A stretch of DNA of 64,000 nt from Clostridia bacterium (GCA_900766735.1 CAAFWO010000052.1:62001-126000); one strand, 5' to 3'; positions 25,617 to 34,111 are shown, numbered from the stretch's first letter. The notes: a model not told the origin generated them from the letters alone. Translations and numbers: made by a program.

Positions 25617-26513
25617 TAAGAAAAATTATGGAAGTTCAGTATTGTGGTGAAATATTGGTTAATGTTATTTGTAACAAATAACGTCTCTCTCAACAGTATT
25701 TATAGTTTCTTGAGAGATTGTATTCGTGTTTAATAGATATACAATGTTTAATTTTGGATTGAAAATACCTAATTTGTCTATACTTTTAAATTCCTCTTTT
25801 CCTGAATGAATTCCCATTATCCAATACATTAATAATTGTAATGTTTGTTTAGATGTTATTTTAGACTCTTTAGAAACCTTGAAATCCCATAAAGTATCGT
25901 GCGTCAGATAGTCGCCGTCACCATCGGTAACAACATTTGTATAGCCATCGTTTTCGAATGTGAATCCGGTTATAGTGACAGGCCCGTATTGTGCCCAAAA
26001 TTTTATACAACGGTTAAGCATGATGCGAATATTTTCTGTTGTAATTATATCAGGACACGCACGTGGAATATCGTACGTGGCGTCACTAAAAATCGCACTA
26101 AGCGGAGATCTGTACCATACATCATATGCGCATGCTTGACAAGCAGCCATGATTGAAGCGTCATCAGTCCCTTTTATTTGCTCTAATAAGGATGATATAT
26201 CAATTTTTCTTTTTTTTAGAGTCCGCTCAAGAGATTTATAGTTCCTTATGCATTCTTGATATCCGTATTGAGAAATTTGAAATGCTGTTTCTATTGGAAC
26301 ACCAATCAAAAAACGGGTTAAGTAATCAATAGCACTACCTATAATATTGGGGCTTATGTCTTCATTACTGTTAAGAGTAATGCCATCATCAAATTTGATT
26401 TTTTCAAAACTGGAAGGCCTGACATATCCTCCATAAGGTTGTTTGATAGATCTAATACGTCCTGTAACAGTTGACATTTGAAAACCTCCTTAATTAAAAT
26501 AAATTTGACTTTG
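25617..26513. mobile_element. AT-rich single-gene insertion of about 0.9 kb bounded by 52-bp direct repeats
   Basis: The segment between the two repeat copies is visibly AT-richer than its neighbours and carries a single gene on the minus strand. It contains no transposase or integrase, and no terminal inverted repeats are seen. Its left end contains a palindrome, GTTATTTGT/ACAAATAAC (25664-25682), around the stop codon of the gene. The direct repeat copies the last 17 codons of the target gene. This fits an element that carries its own copy of the attachment sequence and restores the target on entry. A long duplication made by another mechanism is possible. Confidence 0.75.
25665..26477 (-). 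CDS. Candidate PD-(D/E)XK nuclease (RecB/Cas4-like motif), insertion cargo
   Basis: The 270-residue protein starts at ATG 26477 after AGGAGG. Its C-terminal half has an acidic GDGDY stretch (185-190), then LWDFKVSK with D198 and K200. QLLMY (Q214, Y218) follows 13 residues on. The D-x(n)-D-x-K plus QxxxY order is the signature of RecB/Cas4-type PD-(D/E)XK nucleases. The N-terminal half is helical and unrecognised. It has no promoter of its own and lies 12 bases behind the MATE stop, so it should be transcribed from the MATE promoter. A role in defence or in element biology is possible but not shown. The motif could be fortuitous; a structure prediction would decide. Confidence 0.6.
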   Translation of the reverse strand: MSTVTGRIRSIKQPYGGYVRPSSFEKIKFDDGITLNSNEDISPNIIGSAIDYLTRFLIGVPIETAFQISQYGYQECIRNYKSLERTLKKRKIDISSLLEQIKGTDDASIMAACQACAYDVWYRSPLSAIFSDATYDIPRACPDIITTENIRIMLNRCIKFWAQYGPVTITGFTFENDGYTNVVTDGDGDYLTHDTLWDFKVSKESKITSKQTLQLLMYWIMGIHSGKEEFKSIDKLGIFNPKLNIVYLLNTNTISQETINTVERDVICYK

Positions 26514-27896
26514 TTTTACTGATTTCTCACGCTCGGAAAAAATCTTCGGGAACGACGAAAAGATGACGATTGCGGTGATAATGCCGGCGACGAAATCGGC
26601 TATTCCTTCGGACATATAAACGCCCTTATAGCCGAGAAAATGCGTTAAGATGAAGCAGAGCGGAATTAAGATGACGACCTTGCGCATAACGGCTAAAATG
26701 AGCGCTCGCTTCGCCTGCCCGAGCGCGATGTTGACGTTTTGAAGCGTCATCTGTACGAAGAACATTACCGAGCCCATTAAAAAGAGCGGCGCGTTGGATC
26801 TCACGATCTCGGTGACAGATGGGCTTGCCGAAAATAAAATTGCATAGACCTGGGGTACGGCGAGCGAGAACGACCAAATTGTGACCGCGAAGATGAATGC
26901 TATTATGGTGACTATTTTGATTCCCTCTTTAAGCCTCTTTGAATTTCCGCGGCCGTAGTTGTAGCTCACGAAGGGCTGCATTCCCGTTCCGAGCCCGTTT
27001 AACGGAAGCGATATTAGCTGAAGCGCGCTTTGCATAACGGTCATCGCGGCGGTATAGTCCTTGTTTCCGCCTGTCGCGCGGTTTAGGTTGACGTTGAAAA
27101 CTATCTGTATCGCGCACTCGGTAATCGTCATCACAAACGGGGTGAAGCCAAGTGAAAGAATTGAAAGAACGATTTTCCCTGACAAGCGCATTGCCTTGGG
27201 GCTGAAACGGAAAATGCTCCTTTTCAAACAGAAAAACAAAAGCACCGCGACGCATGAAAAAAACTGAGAGATTATTGTCGCGAGCGCCGAACCGCTGACG
27301 CCCATTTTGAGAGTAAAAATAAATACCGGGTCAAGCGCTATGTTTAATACGGCGCCCAAAAGGACGGAGCACATCGCATAAAACGAATACCCCTGAGTTA
27401 ATATAAACGGGTTTAACCCCTGCGCGAGCATGACAAAAAGCGTGCCGGCAGAGTAAATTCTTAAATATGACACGGCGAATGAGACTGCGCTTTCGGGACA
27501 CCCGAAAAGCCTCACGATCGGCTCGGCAAGGGCGAACGCCAAAGCGCTTGTTAAAATGCCTATAATAATGAGGAGCAGAAACGAATTGCTAAAAATCGTG
27601 TTCGCCGTCTCATTTTTTCCTTCGCCTAATTTGATTCCGGCGCGCGGCGAGCCGCCGAGGCCGATCAGGTTTGAAAAGGCGGAGATGATGAGCGTGACGG
27701 GAAGAACTATCCCGAGCGCGGCCAGCGCGTCCATCCCGGAGGGTTCGATCCTCGCGACATACATTCTGTCCACTATATTATATAAAAATGTGATTAGCTG
27801 TGCGATTACTGCCGGCACGGTCAGATGAAAGACGAGAGGAAGAATCTTTCCCGCTTCAAGCTCGGCCGTGACGGGCATATTTTTTCTTTTTAACAT
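26490..27896 (-). CDS. MATE family multidrug/sodium antiporter with a replaced C-terminus
   Basis: The 468-residue protein has about 12 membrane helices and typical MATE segments such as FLYNIVDRMYVARI near the N-terminus and NYGRGNSKRLKEGIKI in the middle. MATE proteins export organic cations using Na+ or H+ gradients. ATG 27896 follows AAAGGGAG. The last residues QSQIYFN come from the insertion; the ancestral end was AQGR (see 25550-25616). Only the extreme cytoplasmic tail changed, so function is probably kept. Confidence 0.92.
   Translation of the reverse strand: MLKRKNMPVTAELEAGKILPLVFHLTVPAVIAQLITFLYNIVDRMYVARIEPSGMDALAALGIVLPVTLIISAFSNLIGLGGSPRAGIKLGEGKNETANTIFSNSFLLLIIIGILTSALAFALAEPIVRLFGCPESAVSFAVSYLRIYSAGTLFVMLAQGLNPFILTQGYSFYAMCSVLLGAVLNIALDPVFIFTLKMGVSGSALATIISQFFSCVAVLLFFCLKRSIFRFSPKAMRLSGKIVLSILSLGFTPFVMTITECAIQIVFNVNLNRATGGNKDYTAAMTVMQSALQLISLPLNGLGTGMQPFVSYNYGRGNSKRLKEGIKIVTIIAFIFAVTIWSFSLAVPQVYAILFSASPSVTEIVRSNAPLFLMGSVMFFVQMTLQNVNIALGQAKRALILAVMRKVVILIPLCFILTHFLGYKGVYMSEGIADFVAGIITAIVIFSSFPKIFSEREKSVKQSQIYFN
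26514..26565. repeat. 52-bp direct repeat, proximal copy within the MATE gene
   Basis: This copy encodes the last 17 ancestral codons of the intact MATE gene and borders the insertion on the MATE side. See 25565-25616 for the matching copy. Confidence 0.92.
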
Positions 27897-27916
27897 GGCT
27901 TACTCCCTTTTATGTT

Positions 27917-27945
27917 ATTGTACCATAAAAGAAGGAGGAAAGCAA
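27917..27945 (-). promoter_or_regulatory. Promoter of the MATE gene
   Basis: On the minus strand TTGCTT (27945-27940) and TACAAT (27922-27917) have a 17-base spacer. It would also drive the inserted nuclease gene. Confidence 0.7.
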
Positions 27946-27981
27946 GGCAGGAAAAACCCTCTTTATTACTTAATTTTCTTA

Positions 27982-28010
27982 TTTACATATTGACTTTTTT
28001 ATGTTAAAAT
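27982..28010 (+). promoter_or_regulatory. Promoter of the phosphotransferase gene
   Basis: TTTACA (27982-27987) and TAAAAT (28005-28010) have a 17-base spacer. TTGACT at 27990 with GACAAT at 28014 is a weaker alternative. Confidence 0.65.
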
Positions 28011-28050
28011 ACAGACAATGGGATTAAAATATTAAAAAGGGTGTGAGAGC

Positions 28051-28797
28051 TTGATAAGCGGGAAAATTATTGCGGTTCGCACGAACAAGACCGTTTACCG
28101 CGACGGGGACAGGTGCATAAAGCTTTTCGGAGAGGGTTATTCCAAGGCAGGCGTTTTTTCTGAGGCGCTCAATCTGGCATATGCCGAGGAGACCGGGCTC
28201 AACGTTCCGAAGGTCATTGACGTTACGAGGATCGACGGAAAGTGGGCGATCGTGACGGAGTTTATCGAGGGCAAGAGCTTAAACCAGCTTATGGAGGAAA
28301 ACCCCGATAAGACAGGTGAATATATGGAGCTTTTCACACGCCTTCACATCGAGCTCGGCAAGAAAAGATGCCCGATGATGTGCCGTGTGACGGACAAGAT
28401 CACCGAAAAGGTGAGACGGAGCGAAATGAAGGCGACCCTGCGTTTCGGGCTTTACTCCCTTTTAGGTTCGATGGAGCATGAATATGATCTTTGTCACGGC
28501 GACTTTGTGCCGGCAAACGTCATCATCGGGCCGGACGGAAAGCAGAATATCATCGACTGGTCGCATGCGGCGGCGGGGCCTGTCGCGGCGGACGCGGCGA
28601 AGACCTATCTTATTTTGAAGGTGACGAACCGTACAAAAGAAGCGGAGATATATTTGAAGCTTTTTACCGAGATGTCCGGCATAAGCGAGGAGCTGATTAA
28701 AAAGTGGATTCCGCTTTCCGCCGCGTCGTACGGCATCAGAGGAAATGAAGAGGAAAAGCGGTTTATTGACGCGTGCATAAATCTTTTGGGGAAATGA
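28051..28797 (+). CDS. Aminoglycoside-phosphotransferase-fold kinase (TIGR02172-like)
   Basis: TTG 28051 follows AAAAGGGTG and gives 248 residues. The kinase-like fold is marked by the catalytic loop CHGDFVPANVII (H149, D151, N156) and the metal-binding IIDW (D169). The N-terminal lobe starts with a glycine-containing strand region and carries VTEFIEGKSL at the hinge. The substrate is unknown; families of this size phosphorylate small molecules such as aminoglycosides, choline or sugars. It looks like a single-gene unit; the 2Fe-2S protein gene begins 81 bases on. Confidence 0.8.
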   Translation: MISGKIIAVRTNKTVYRDGDRCIKLFGEGYSKAGVFSEALNLAYAEETGLNVPKVIDVTRIDGKWAIVTEFIEGKSLNQLMEENPDKTGEYMELFTRLHIELGKKRCPMMCRVTDKITEKVRRSEMKATLRFGLYSLLGSMEHEYDLCHGDFVPANVIIGPDGKQNIIDWSHAAAGPVAADAAKTYLILKVTNRTKEAEIYLKLFTEMSGISEELIKKWIPLSAASYGIRGNEEEKRFIDACINLLGK

Positions 28798-28878
28798 TTT
28801 GCCGTCGCGCAGCTGTGCGAGGAGTGCTTCAGGCATATTCCCAAGGCTATAAAATATTAATTATCGGAGGGATAGATA

Positions 28879-29127
28879 ATGAAAATAAAAATATGTATCG
28901 GCTCGTCGTGCCACATCAAGGGCTCAAGGCAGGTCGTCGAAACATTTCAGGACCTTGCCGCAAAGCATGGCCTTTCGGATAAGGTCGAAATGAGCGGCAC
29001 GTTCTGCATGGGAAACTGCAAAAACGGCGTTTGCGTGGATATTGACGGCAACGTTTATTCGGTGAGCCCCGAGACGGCAGGAGAGTTTTTTTCCGAACAC
29101 GTCATATCAGCATTTAAGGAGGATTAG
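28879..29127 (+). CDS. Thioredoxin-like [2Fe-2S] ferredoxin (NuoE C-terminal type)
   Basis: The 82-residue protein carries four cysteines in the NuoE/HydC pattern: CIGSSC near the start and FCMGNCKNGVC in the middle. CGGAGGG precedes ATG 28879. It is separated by 3 bases from the hydrogenase-like sensor gene, so the two are co-expressed. Small proteins like this pass electrons to hydrogenase modules in Clostridia. Confidence 0.87.
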   Translation: MKIKICIGSSCHIKGSRQVVETFQDLAAKHGLSDKVEMSGTFCMGNCKNGVCVDIDGNVYSVSPETAGEFFSEHVISAFKED

Positions 29128-29130
29128 AAA

Positions 29131-30804
29131 ATGTCGCAGTGCCTTACGCTTAAAAAATCCAACTGCAAAAACTGCTACAAGTGCATCAGACATTGCCCGG
29201 TAAAATCCATAAGGTTCTCGGGCAACCAGGCATATATCATCGACAATGACTGTATCTTATGCGGCCACTGCTTCGTTGTCTGTCCCCAGAATGCGAAGCA
29301 GATAGTCGACGAGACGGAGAAGGTCAAGGTCATGCTCGCTGCCGGGAATGAGGTTTATTTAAGCCTCGCCCCGTCGTTCGCGGCGAATTACGGCGTCGGC
29401 ATCGAGGCGATGAGGGAGGCTGTTAAAAAGCTGGGATTTGCCGACGCAGAGGAGACGGCGATCGGTGCGGCTATCGTCAAGAACGAGTATGACAGGATAT
29501 TAAAAGAGGAGAAGCCCGACGTTCTGATCTCCTCGTGCTGTCACAGCGTGAACCTTTTAATTCAGAAATATTACCCCGAAGTCCTGAGCTGTCTTGCGGC
29601 TGTGATGAGTCCGATGCAGGCACACTGCGCCGAGATCAAGAAGCACCACCCAGAGGCAAAGACGGTTTTTGTGGGTCCGTGCGTCGCGAAAAAGGACGAG
29701 GCCGACCATTACGGAAGCGTGGTTGACGCGGTTTTGACCTTTGACGAGCTGACCGGCTGGTTAAACGACGAGGGCATTACCATCGAGGAAAGAAAAGAGG
29801 ACACCTCGACAGGCCTCACAAGATTTTTCCCGACTACGGGCGGAATATTAAAAACCATGGAGAAATCCGAGAAGGACTACACCTATATGGCGGTGGACGG
29901 AATCGAAAACTGCATGGCGGTGCTCGACGAGCTCAGATCGGGCGGCGTTCACAGGTGCTTTATCGAAATGTCCGCCTGCACGGGAAGCTGTATCGGCGGC
30001 CCGGTCATGGAAAAATACCACCGTTCGCCCGTGAGCGACTTTAAAAAGATCGCCTCCTTTGCAGGGGAGCACGACTTTGCGGTCGGGGAGGTTAAAAAGG
30101 ATGCGGTTAGAAAGATATTCACGGCTATCGAGGATAAAAACGTCTATCCGACCGAGGAGGAGATAATAGAGATCCTTCACAAAATGGGAAAATTCAAGCC
30201 TGCGGACGAGCTTAACTGCGGCTCGTGCGGCTATAACACCTGCCGCGACAAGGCGGTCGCCATTTTCCGCGGCCGTGCGGAAATTTCGATGTGCCTTCCT
30301 TATCTTAAGGACAAGGCGGAAAGCTTTTCCGACAGCATCGTGAACAATACCCCGAACGGGCTCATGGTCTTAAACGAAAAGCTTGAGGTTCAGCAGATCA
30401 ATTCCGCGGCGTTAAAGATTATGAATCTTCGCTCCTCGCACGATATTCTGGGCGATCAGGTCGTGAGGATACTCGACCCCAAGCTCTTTATGGATGTCTT
30501 GTCGAGCGGGAGGAGTGTGAAAAACAGGCGCATTTATTTAGCCGAATATGAGCGCTATGTCGAAGAAACGATCGTTTACGATAAGGAGTACCGGCTTCTT
30601 ATCTGCATCATGCGCGATATTACCGACGAGGAGAACACAAGGGAGAAAAAGGAGAGCGTGAATAAAAAAACCGTTGAGATCGCGGACAAGGTCGTCGACA
30701 AGCAGATGCGGATAGTTCAGGAGATCGCGTCGCTTTTGGGTGAGACCGCGGCGGAGACGAAGATCGCACTCACCAAGCTTAAGGAGACGATCGCCGATGA
30801 ATAA
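29131..30804 (+). CDS. PAS-containing [FeFe]-hydrogenase-like protein (group C/HydS type sensor)
   Basis: The 557-residue protein has two N-terminal 4Fe-4S motifs (C12, C15, C18, C22 and C41, C44, C47, C51). A hydrogenase catalytic-type domain follows with C136/C137 (SSCC), C184 (VGPCVAKK) and C283/C287 (SACTGSC), the four H-cluster ligand positions. Next comes a further iron-sulfur domain (C363, C366, C371, C388) and a PAS domain (about 400-500), then a charged helix. This order fits the HydS group proposed to sense H2 or redox state rather than to make H2. A PP2C phosphatase gene overlaps its end, which supports signalling. The SSCCHSV segment departs from the catalytic TSCCP consensus. Confidence 0.85.
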   Translation: MSQCLTLKKSNCKNCYKCIRHCPVKSIRFSGNQAYIIDNDCILCGHCFVVCPQNAKQIVDETEKVKVMLAAGNEVYLSLAPSFAANYGVGIEAMREAVKKLGFADAEETAIGAAIVKNEYDRILKEEKPDVLISSCCHSVNLLIQKYYPEVLSCLAAVMSPMQAHCAEIKKHHPEAKTVFVGPCVAKKDEADHYGSVVDAVLTFDELTGWLNDEGITIEERKEDTSTGLTRFFPTTGGILKTMEKSEKDYTYMAVDGIENCMAVLDELRSGGVHRCFIEMSACTGSCIGGPVMEKYHRSPVSDFKKIASFAGEHDFAVGEVKKDAVRKIFTAIEDKNVYPTEEEIIEILHKMGKFKPADELNCGSCGYNTCRDKAVAIFRGRAEISMCLPYLKDKAESFSDSIVNNTPNGLMVLNEKLEVQQINSAALKIMNLRSSHDILGDQVVRILDPKLFMDVLSSGRSVKNRRIYLAEYERYVEETIVYDKEYRLLICIMRDITDEENTREKKESVNKKTVEIADKVVDKQMRIVQEIASLLGETAAETKIALTKLKETIADE

Positions 30805-31966
30805 TCTTTGTGCCGACATAGGCTATAAAAGCATCAACCACGAGGGAGAACAGCTCTGCGGCGACCATGTGGATATCGTCTCGGCCGGCGATTCGACGGT
30901 CATCGTCCTCGCGGACGGGCTCGGGAGCGGTGTTAAGGCAAGCATATTGTCCACGCTGACATCGAAGATCATCTCGACGATGATGGCCTCCGGCCTCTCG
31001 CTCGAGGAGTGCGTTTCCGCGATCGCGGCGGCGCTTCCCATATGCAGTGAGCGCAAGGTCGCATATTCGACGTTCACGATAATGCACCTTGTGGATAACG
31101 AGCGCGCGGAGATAATCCAGTATGACAATCCGCACGTTATAATGATACGGGGCAACGAAAATTATATCTATCCCGAAACCGAGATGCAGATCGGCGGAAA
31201 AAAGATTTTTAAATCCGAGATAGAGCTTTCGGAGAATGACATCTTCATCGCGATGAGCGACGGGTGCCCACACGCCGGAATGGGCGATAAATATAATTTC
31301 GGCTGGAAGAGGGAGGACATCATTGAGTTTTTGGAACCCCTTACCTATAATGATTTCACGGCGAAAACGCTTGCCACTATTTTGGTGGACGAGTGTAATA
31401 AGCTCTACGGCGAAGCGCCCGGTGACGACGCAACGGCCTGCGTTGTGAGAGTACGCCGCCGCGCACCGGTGAATATCTTATTCGGGCCGCCCGAAAACCC
31501 GGACGACGCGGACAGAATGATGTCGCTCTTCTTCTCAAAGGAAGGAAAACACATCGTCTGCGGAGGGACGACGTCCACCATCGCGGCAAAATATTTGGGA
31601 AAAACCCTCCGGCCGAGCCTTAATTTCGAGAGCGCGGACATTCCGCCAACGGCCGAGATCGAAGGCGTCGATCTGGTGACGGAGGGCGTTATCACGATAA
31701 ACCGCGTCGTGGAATATGCAAAGGATTATCTTAAGGACAACGAGAGCTACAAGGTCTGGGGCTACAAGCGCGACGGTGCGTCGCTGATCAGCCGCATTTT
31801 ATTCGAGGAAGCGACAGACATTAACTTTTTCGTGGGACGTGCGATCAACCCGGCCCACCAGAATCCTGACCTGCCCATTAATTTCAGCATTAAGATGCAG
31901 CTTGTAGAGGAGCTTTCAAAGTGCCTCGAACAGATGGGAAAGAGAATCAAGGTCAGCTATTTCTGA
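30797..31966 (+). CDS. SpoIIE/PP2C-type serine phosphatase with an extra C-terminal domain
   Basis: ATG 30797 lies inside the end of the hydrogenase-like gene (8-base overlap) and gives 389 residues. The frame upstream lies inside that gene. The phosphatase half (1-225) has the metal-binding LADGLGSG, AMSDGCPHAG and GDDATACVV motifs. The second half (about 235-389) contains HIVCGGTTSTIAAKYLGK and is not a domain I can name. The overlap suggests output from the PAS-hydrogenase sensor through protein dephosphorylation. The target is not visible here. Confidence 0.87.
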   Translation: MNNLCADIGYKSINHEGEQLCGDHVDIVSAGDSTVIVLADGLGSGVKASILSTLTSKIISTMMASGLSLEECVSAIAAALPICSERKVAYSTFTIMHLVDNERAEIIQYDNPHVIMIRGNENYIYPETEMQIGGKKIFKSEIELSENDIFIAMSDGCPHAGMGDKYNFGWKREDIIEFLEPLTYNDFTAKTLATILVDECNKLYGEAPGDDATACVVRVRRRAPVNILFGPPENPDDADRMMSLFFSKEGKHIVCGGTTSTIAAKYLGKTLRPSLNFESADIPPTAEIEGVDLVTEGVITINRVVEYAKDYLKDNESYKVWGYKRDGASLISRILFEEATDINFFVGRAINPAHQNPDLPINFSIKMQLVEELSKCLEQMGKRIKVSYF

Positions 31967-31986
31967 TATTTTAAGGAGGAATATTT

Positions 31987-33411
31987 ATGAGAAAATTCGA
32001 TACTAAGGTTCAGCACATTAAATATAAGGTGCTGCGTGAGGTTGCGCGCTTTGCATGGAACGGCAACCTGCTCGACCATGTATTGGATATACCGAAAATA
32101 ATTATTCCGGGCACAACGCCGACGATGCGCTGCTGCGTCTATAAAGAACGCGCGATACTCTCTGAGCAGGAGCGCGTTGCGATGGGCGGCCATCCGGAAA
32201 ACCCCAATGTTATTGAGGTAATCGAGGTGGCGTGCGACGAGTGCCCCATGGGCGGATATGAAGTCACTAACGCGTGCCGCGGCTGTCTTGCACACAGGTG
32301 CGAGGGCGCGTGCAGAAGGGGCGCTATTACCTTCGATCAGAACCACACCGCGCACATCGACAAGACTAAATGCGTCGATTGCGGCGCATGCGCAAAGGTC
32401 TGCCCCTACAGTGCGATCGTGAGCAGAAAAAGGCCGTGTCAGAACGCATGTAAGGTCAAGGCTATTTCCGTGAGCGAAAATCTGGCCGCGCTGATCGACA
32501 ACGAAAAGTGCACCTCGTGCGGAGCGTGCGTTTATCAGTGTCCGTTCGGCGCGATCATGGATAAGTCATATATTTTGGATACGATTGATATAATTAAGAA
32601 AAGTGAGAATAATACCAAATATAAGGTCTATGCCGTCGTAGCGCCGTCGATCTCGAGCCAGTTTTCCTATGCCGAGCTCGGGAGCGTCGTGACGGGGATT
32701 AAAAAGCTCGGCTTTCATGCGGTGGTCGAGGCGGCGCTCGGCGCCGATATGGTGGCATATTCCGAGGCGGCGGAGCTTTACGAGAAGGGCTTTTTGATCT
32801 CCTCGTGCTGTCCGGCGTTCGTGGACTATGTCGAGAAGAACTTCCCCGATCTTGCCGGTCACATTTCGCACAATCTTTCGCCGATGGCGGCGATCTCAAA
32901 ATATATCAAGGAGAAGGACGAGACCGCGAGGATAGTTTTCATCGGCCCGTGCACGGCGAAGAAGATGGAGGTCTTAAAGGAATCTGTCAAGCCCTATGTT
33001 GACAACTGCATCACCTTCGAGGAGCTTCAGGCGCTCTTTGACAGCCGCGATTTTGACTTAAATGAGCTCCGACCCGAGGCGCTTGACAACGCTTCGTATT
33101 TCGGAAGAATTTTTGCAAGAAGCGGAGGACTTTCCGACGCGGTGGCAGAGGCCTTAAAGGAGCAGGGAAAGACCGATTTTTCATTAAAGGCGGAGTCGTG
33201 CGACGGAATCGAGGAGTGCAGGATAGCACTTCTTAAAAAAAGCAAGGGGCTTCTTGACGCAAACTTTATTGAGGGAATGGCGTGCGTCGGCGGATGCATC
33301 GGCGGCGCAGGGTGCTTAACGCACGGCGACAAGAACAAGTCCGAGGTCGACAAATACGGGCGCAAGGCATTTGAAAAGACAATTGAGGATGCAATCAGAG
33401 TGTTAAAATAA
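31987..33411 (+). CDS. [FeFe]-hydrogenase, group B type
   Basis: The 474-residue protein has a cysteine-rich N-terminal part (C83, C86, C97, C100, C105, C109) and two 4Fe-4S motifs around C130-C139 and C175-C185. The catalytic domain follows. All H-cluster motifs are present: SSCCPAF (C274, C275), IGPCTAKKMEV (C322) and MACVGGCIGG (C433, C437). This matches the group B [FeFe]-hydrogenases (TIGR04105 type) of anaerobic Firmicutes, which oxidise or evolve H2 with ferredoxin. AAGGAGG precedes ATG 31987. Maturation genes hydEFG are not in the window. Confidence 0.9.
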   Translation: MRKFDTKVQHIKYKVLREVARFAWNGNLLDHVLDIPKIIIPGTTPTMRCCVYKERAILSEQERVAMGGHPENPNVIEVIEVACDECPMGGYEVTNACRGCLAHRCEGACRRGAITFDQNHTAHIDKTKCVDCGACAKVCPYSAIVSRKRPCQNACKVKAISVSENLAALIDNEKCTSCGACVYQCPFGAIMDKSYILDTIDIIKKSENNTKYKVYAVVAPSISSQFSYAELGSVVTGIKKLGFHAVVEAALGADMVAYSEAAELYEKGFLISSCCPAFVDYVEKNFPDLAGHISHNLSPMAAISKYIKEKDETARIVFIGPCTAKKMEVLKESVKPYVDNCITFEELQALFDSRDFDLNELRPEALDNASYFGRIFARSGGLSDAVAEALKEQGKTDFSLKAESCDGIEECRIALLKKSKGLLDANFIEGMACVGGCIGGAGCLTHGDKNKSEVDKYGRKAFEKTIEDAIRVLK

Positions 33412-33423
33412 AGGAGAGTTTTT

Positions 33424-33951
33424 ATGAACATCTGGCACGATATCTCACCAAAAAGAATCACGGCGGAAAATTTCATCGGCGTTATCGAGATCAAAAAGGG
33501 AAGCAAGAAAAAATATGAGCTTGACAAGGAGACGGGGCTTTTGATTTTGGACAGGATCCTTTACACGTCCACGCACTATCCGGCAAACTACGGTTTCATT
33601 CCGAGAACGCTCGCGGACGACGGCGACCCGTTGGACATTCTGGTTTTAACCACCGAGGACATTGACCCGATGGTGCTTGTCAAGTGCTATCCCATCGGCG
33701 TTATCGTTATGATGGACGGAGGAAAGAGGGACGAGAAGATCATCGCGATACCGTTTGACGACCCGACCTATAACGCCTACGGCGATATTTCAGACCTTCC
33801 GGCTCATATTTTTGACGAGATGCGCCACTTTTTCGAGACCTATAAGGAGCTTGAAGGAAAATCCACCGCAGTGGACGAGGTCTTGGGGCGCAGCGAAGCT
33901 GTCGCGATTATAAAAGAGAGCATAGACAACTACAACGAGATTTTTTCCTGA
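33424..33951 (+). CDS. ppa: Inorganic pyrophosphatase (family I, soluble)
   Basis: The 175-residue enzyme hydrolyses pyrophosphate. The family signature DDGDPLDILVL with its metal-binding aspartates is intact, and the THYPANYGFIPRT segment is typical. AAAGGAGAG precedes ATG 33424. It sits 12 bases after the hydrogenase gene and is last in that cluster, before a terminator. Confidence 0.96.
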   Translation: MNIWHDISPKRITAENFIGVIEIKKGSKKKYELDKETGLLILDRILYTSTHYPANYGFIPRTLADDGDPLDILVLTTEDIDPMVLVKCYPIGVIVMMDGGKRDEKIIAIPFDDPTYNAYGDISDLPAHIFDEMRHFFETYKELEGKSTAVDEVLGRSEAVAIIKESIDNYNEIFS

Positions 33952-33990
33952 CGACGGTTTTGTCATATTTAAAAACAGCAAAAAAGAGAG

Positions 33991-34025
33991 AAAAACAGCA
34001 TAAACCACAAGGCTATGCTGTTTTT
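33991..34025 (+). terminator. Terminator after ppa
   Basis: AAAAACAGCATA pairs with TATGCTGTTTTT around a loop of about 10 bases, ending in five T residues. A partial AAAAACAGCA copy lies just upstream at 33971. Confidence 0.78.
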
Positions 34026-34053
34026 GAGTTAAAGGAAAAACAACATTATTATG

Positions 34054-34082
34054 ATGACTTTTCCCCTTTTTGGTGTTATAAT
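34054..34082 (+). promoter_or_regulatory. Promoter of the first secreted hydrolase module
   Basis: ATGACT (34054-34059) and TATAAT (34077-34082) are separated by 17 bases. Confidence 0.7.
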
Positions 34083-34111
34083 ATATGTAAAGACAAAGGA
34101 GGAATAAAATT

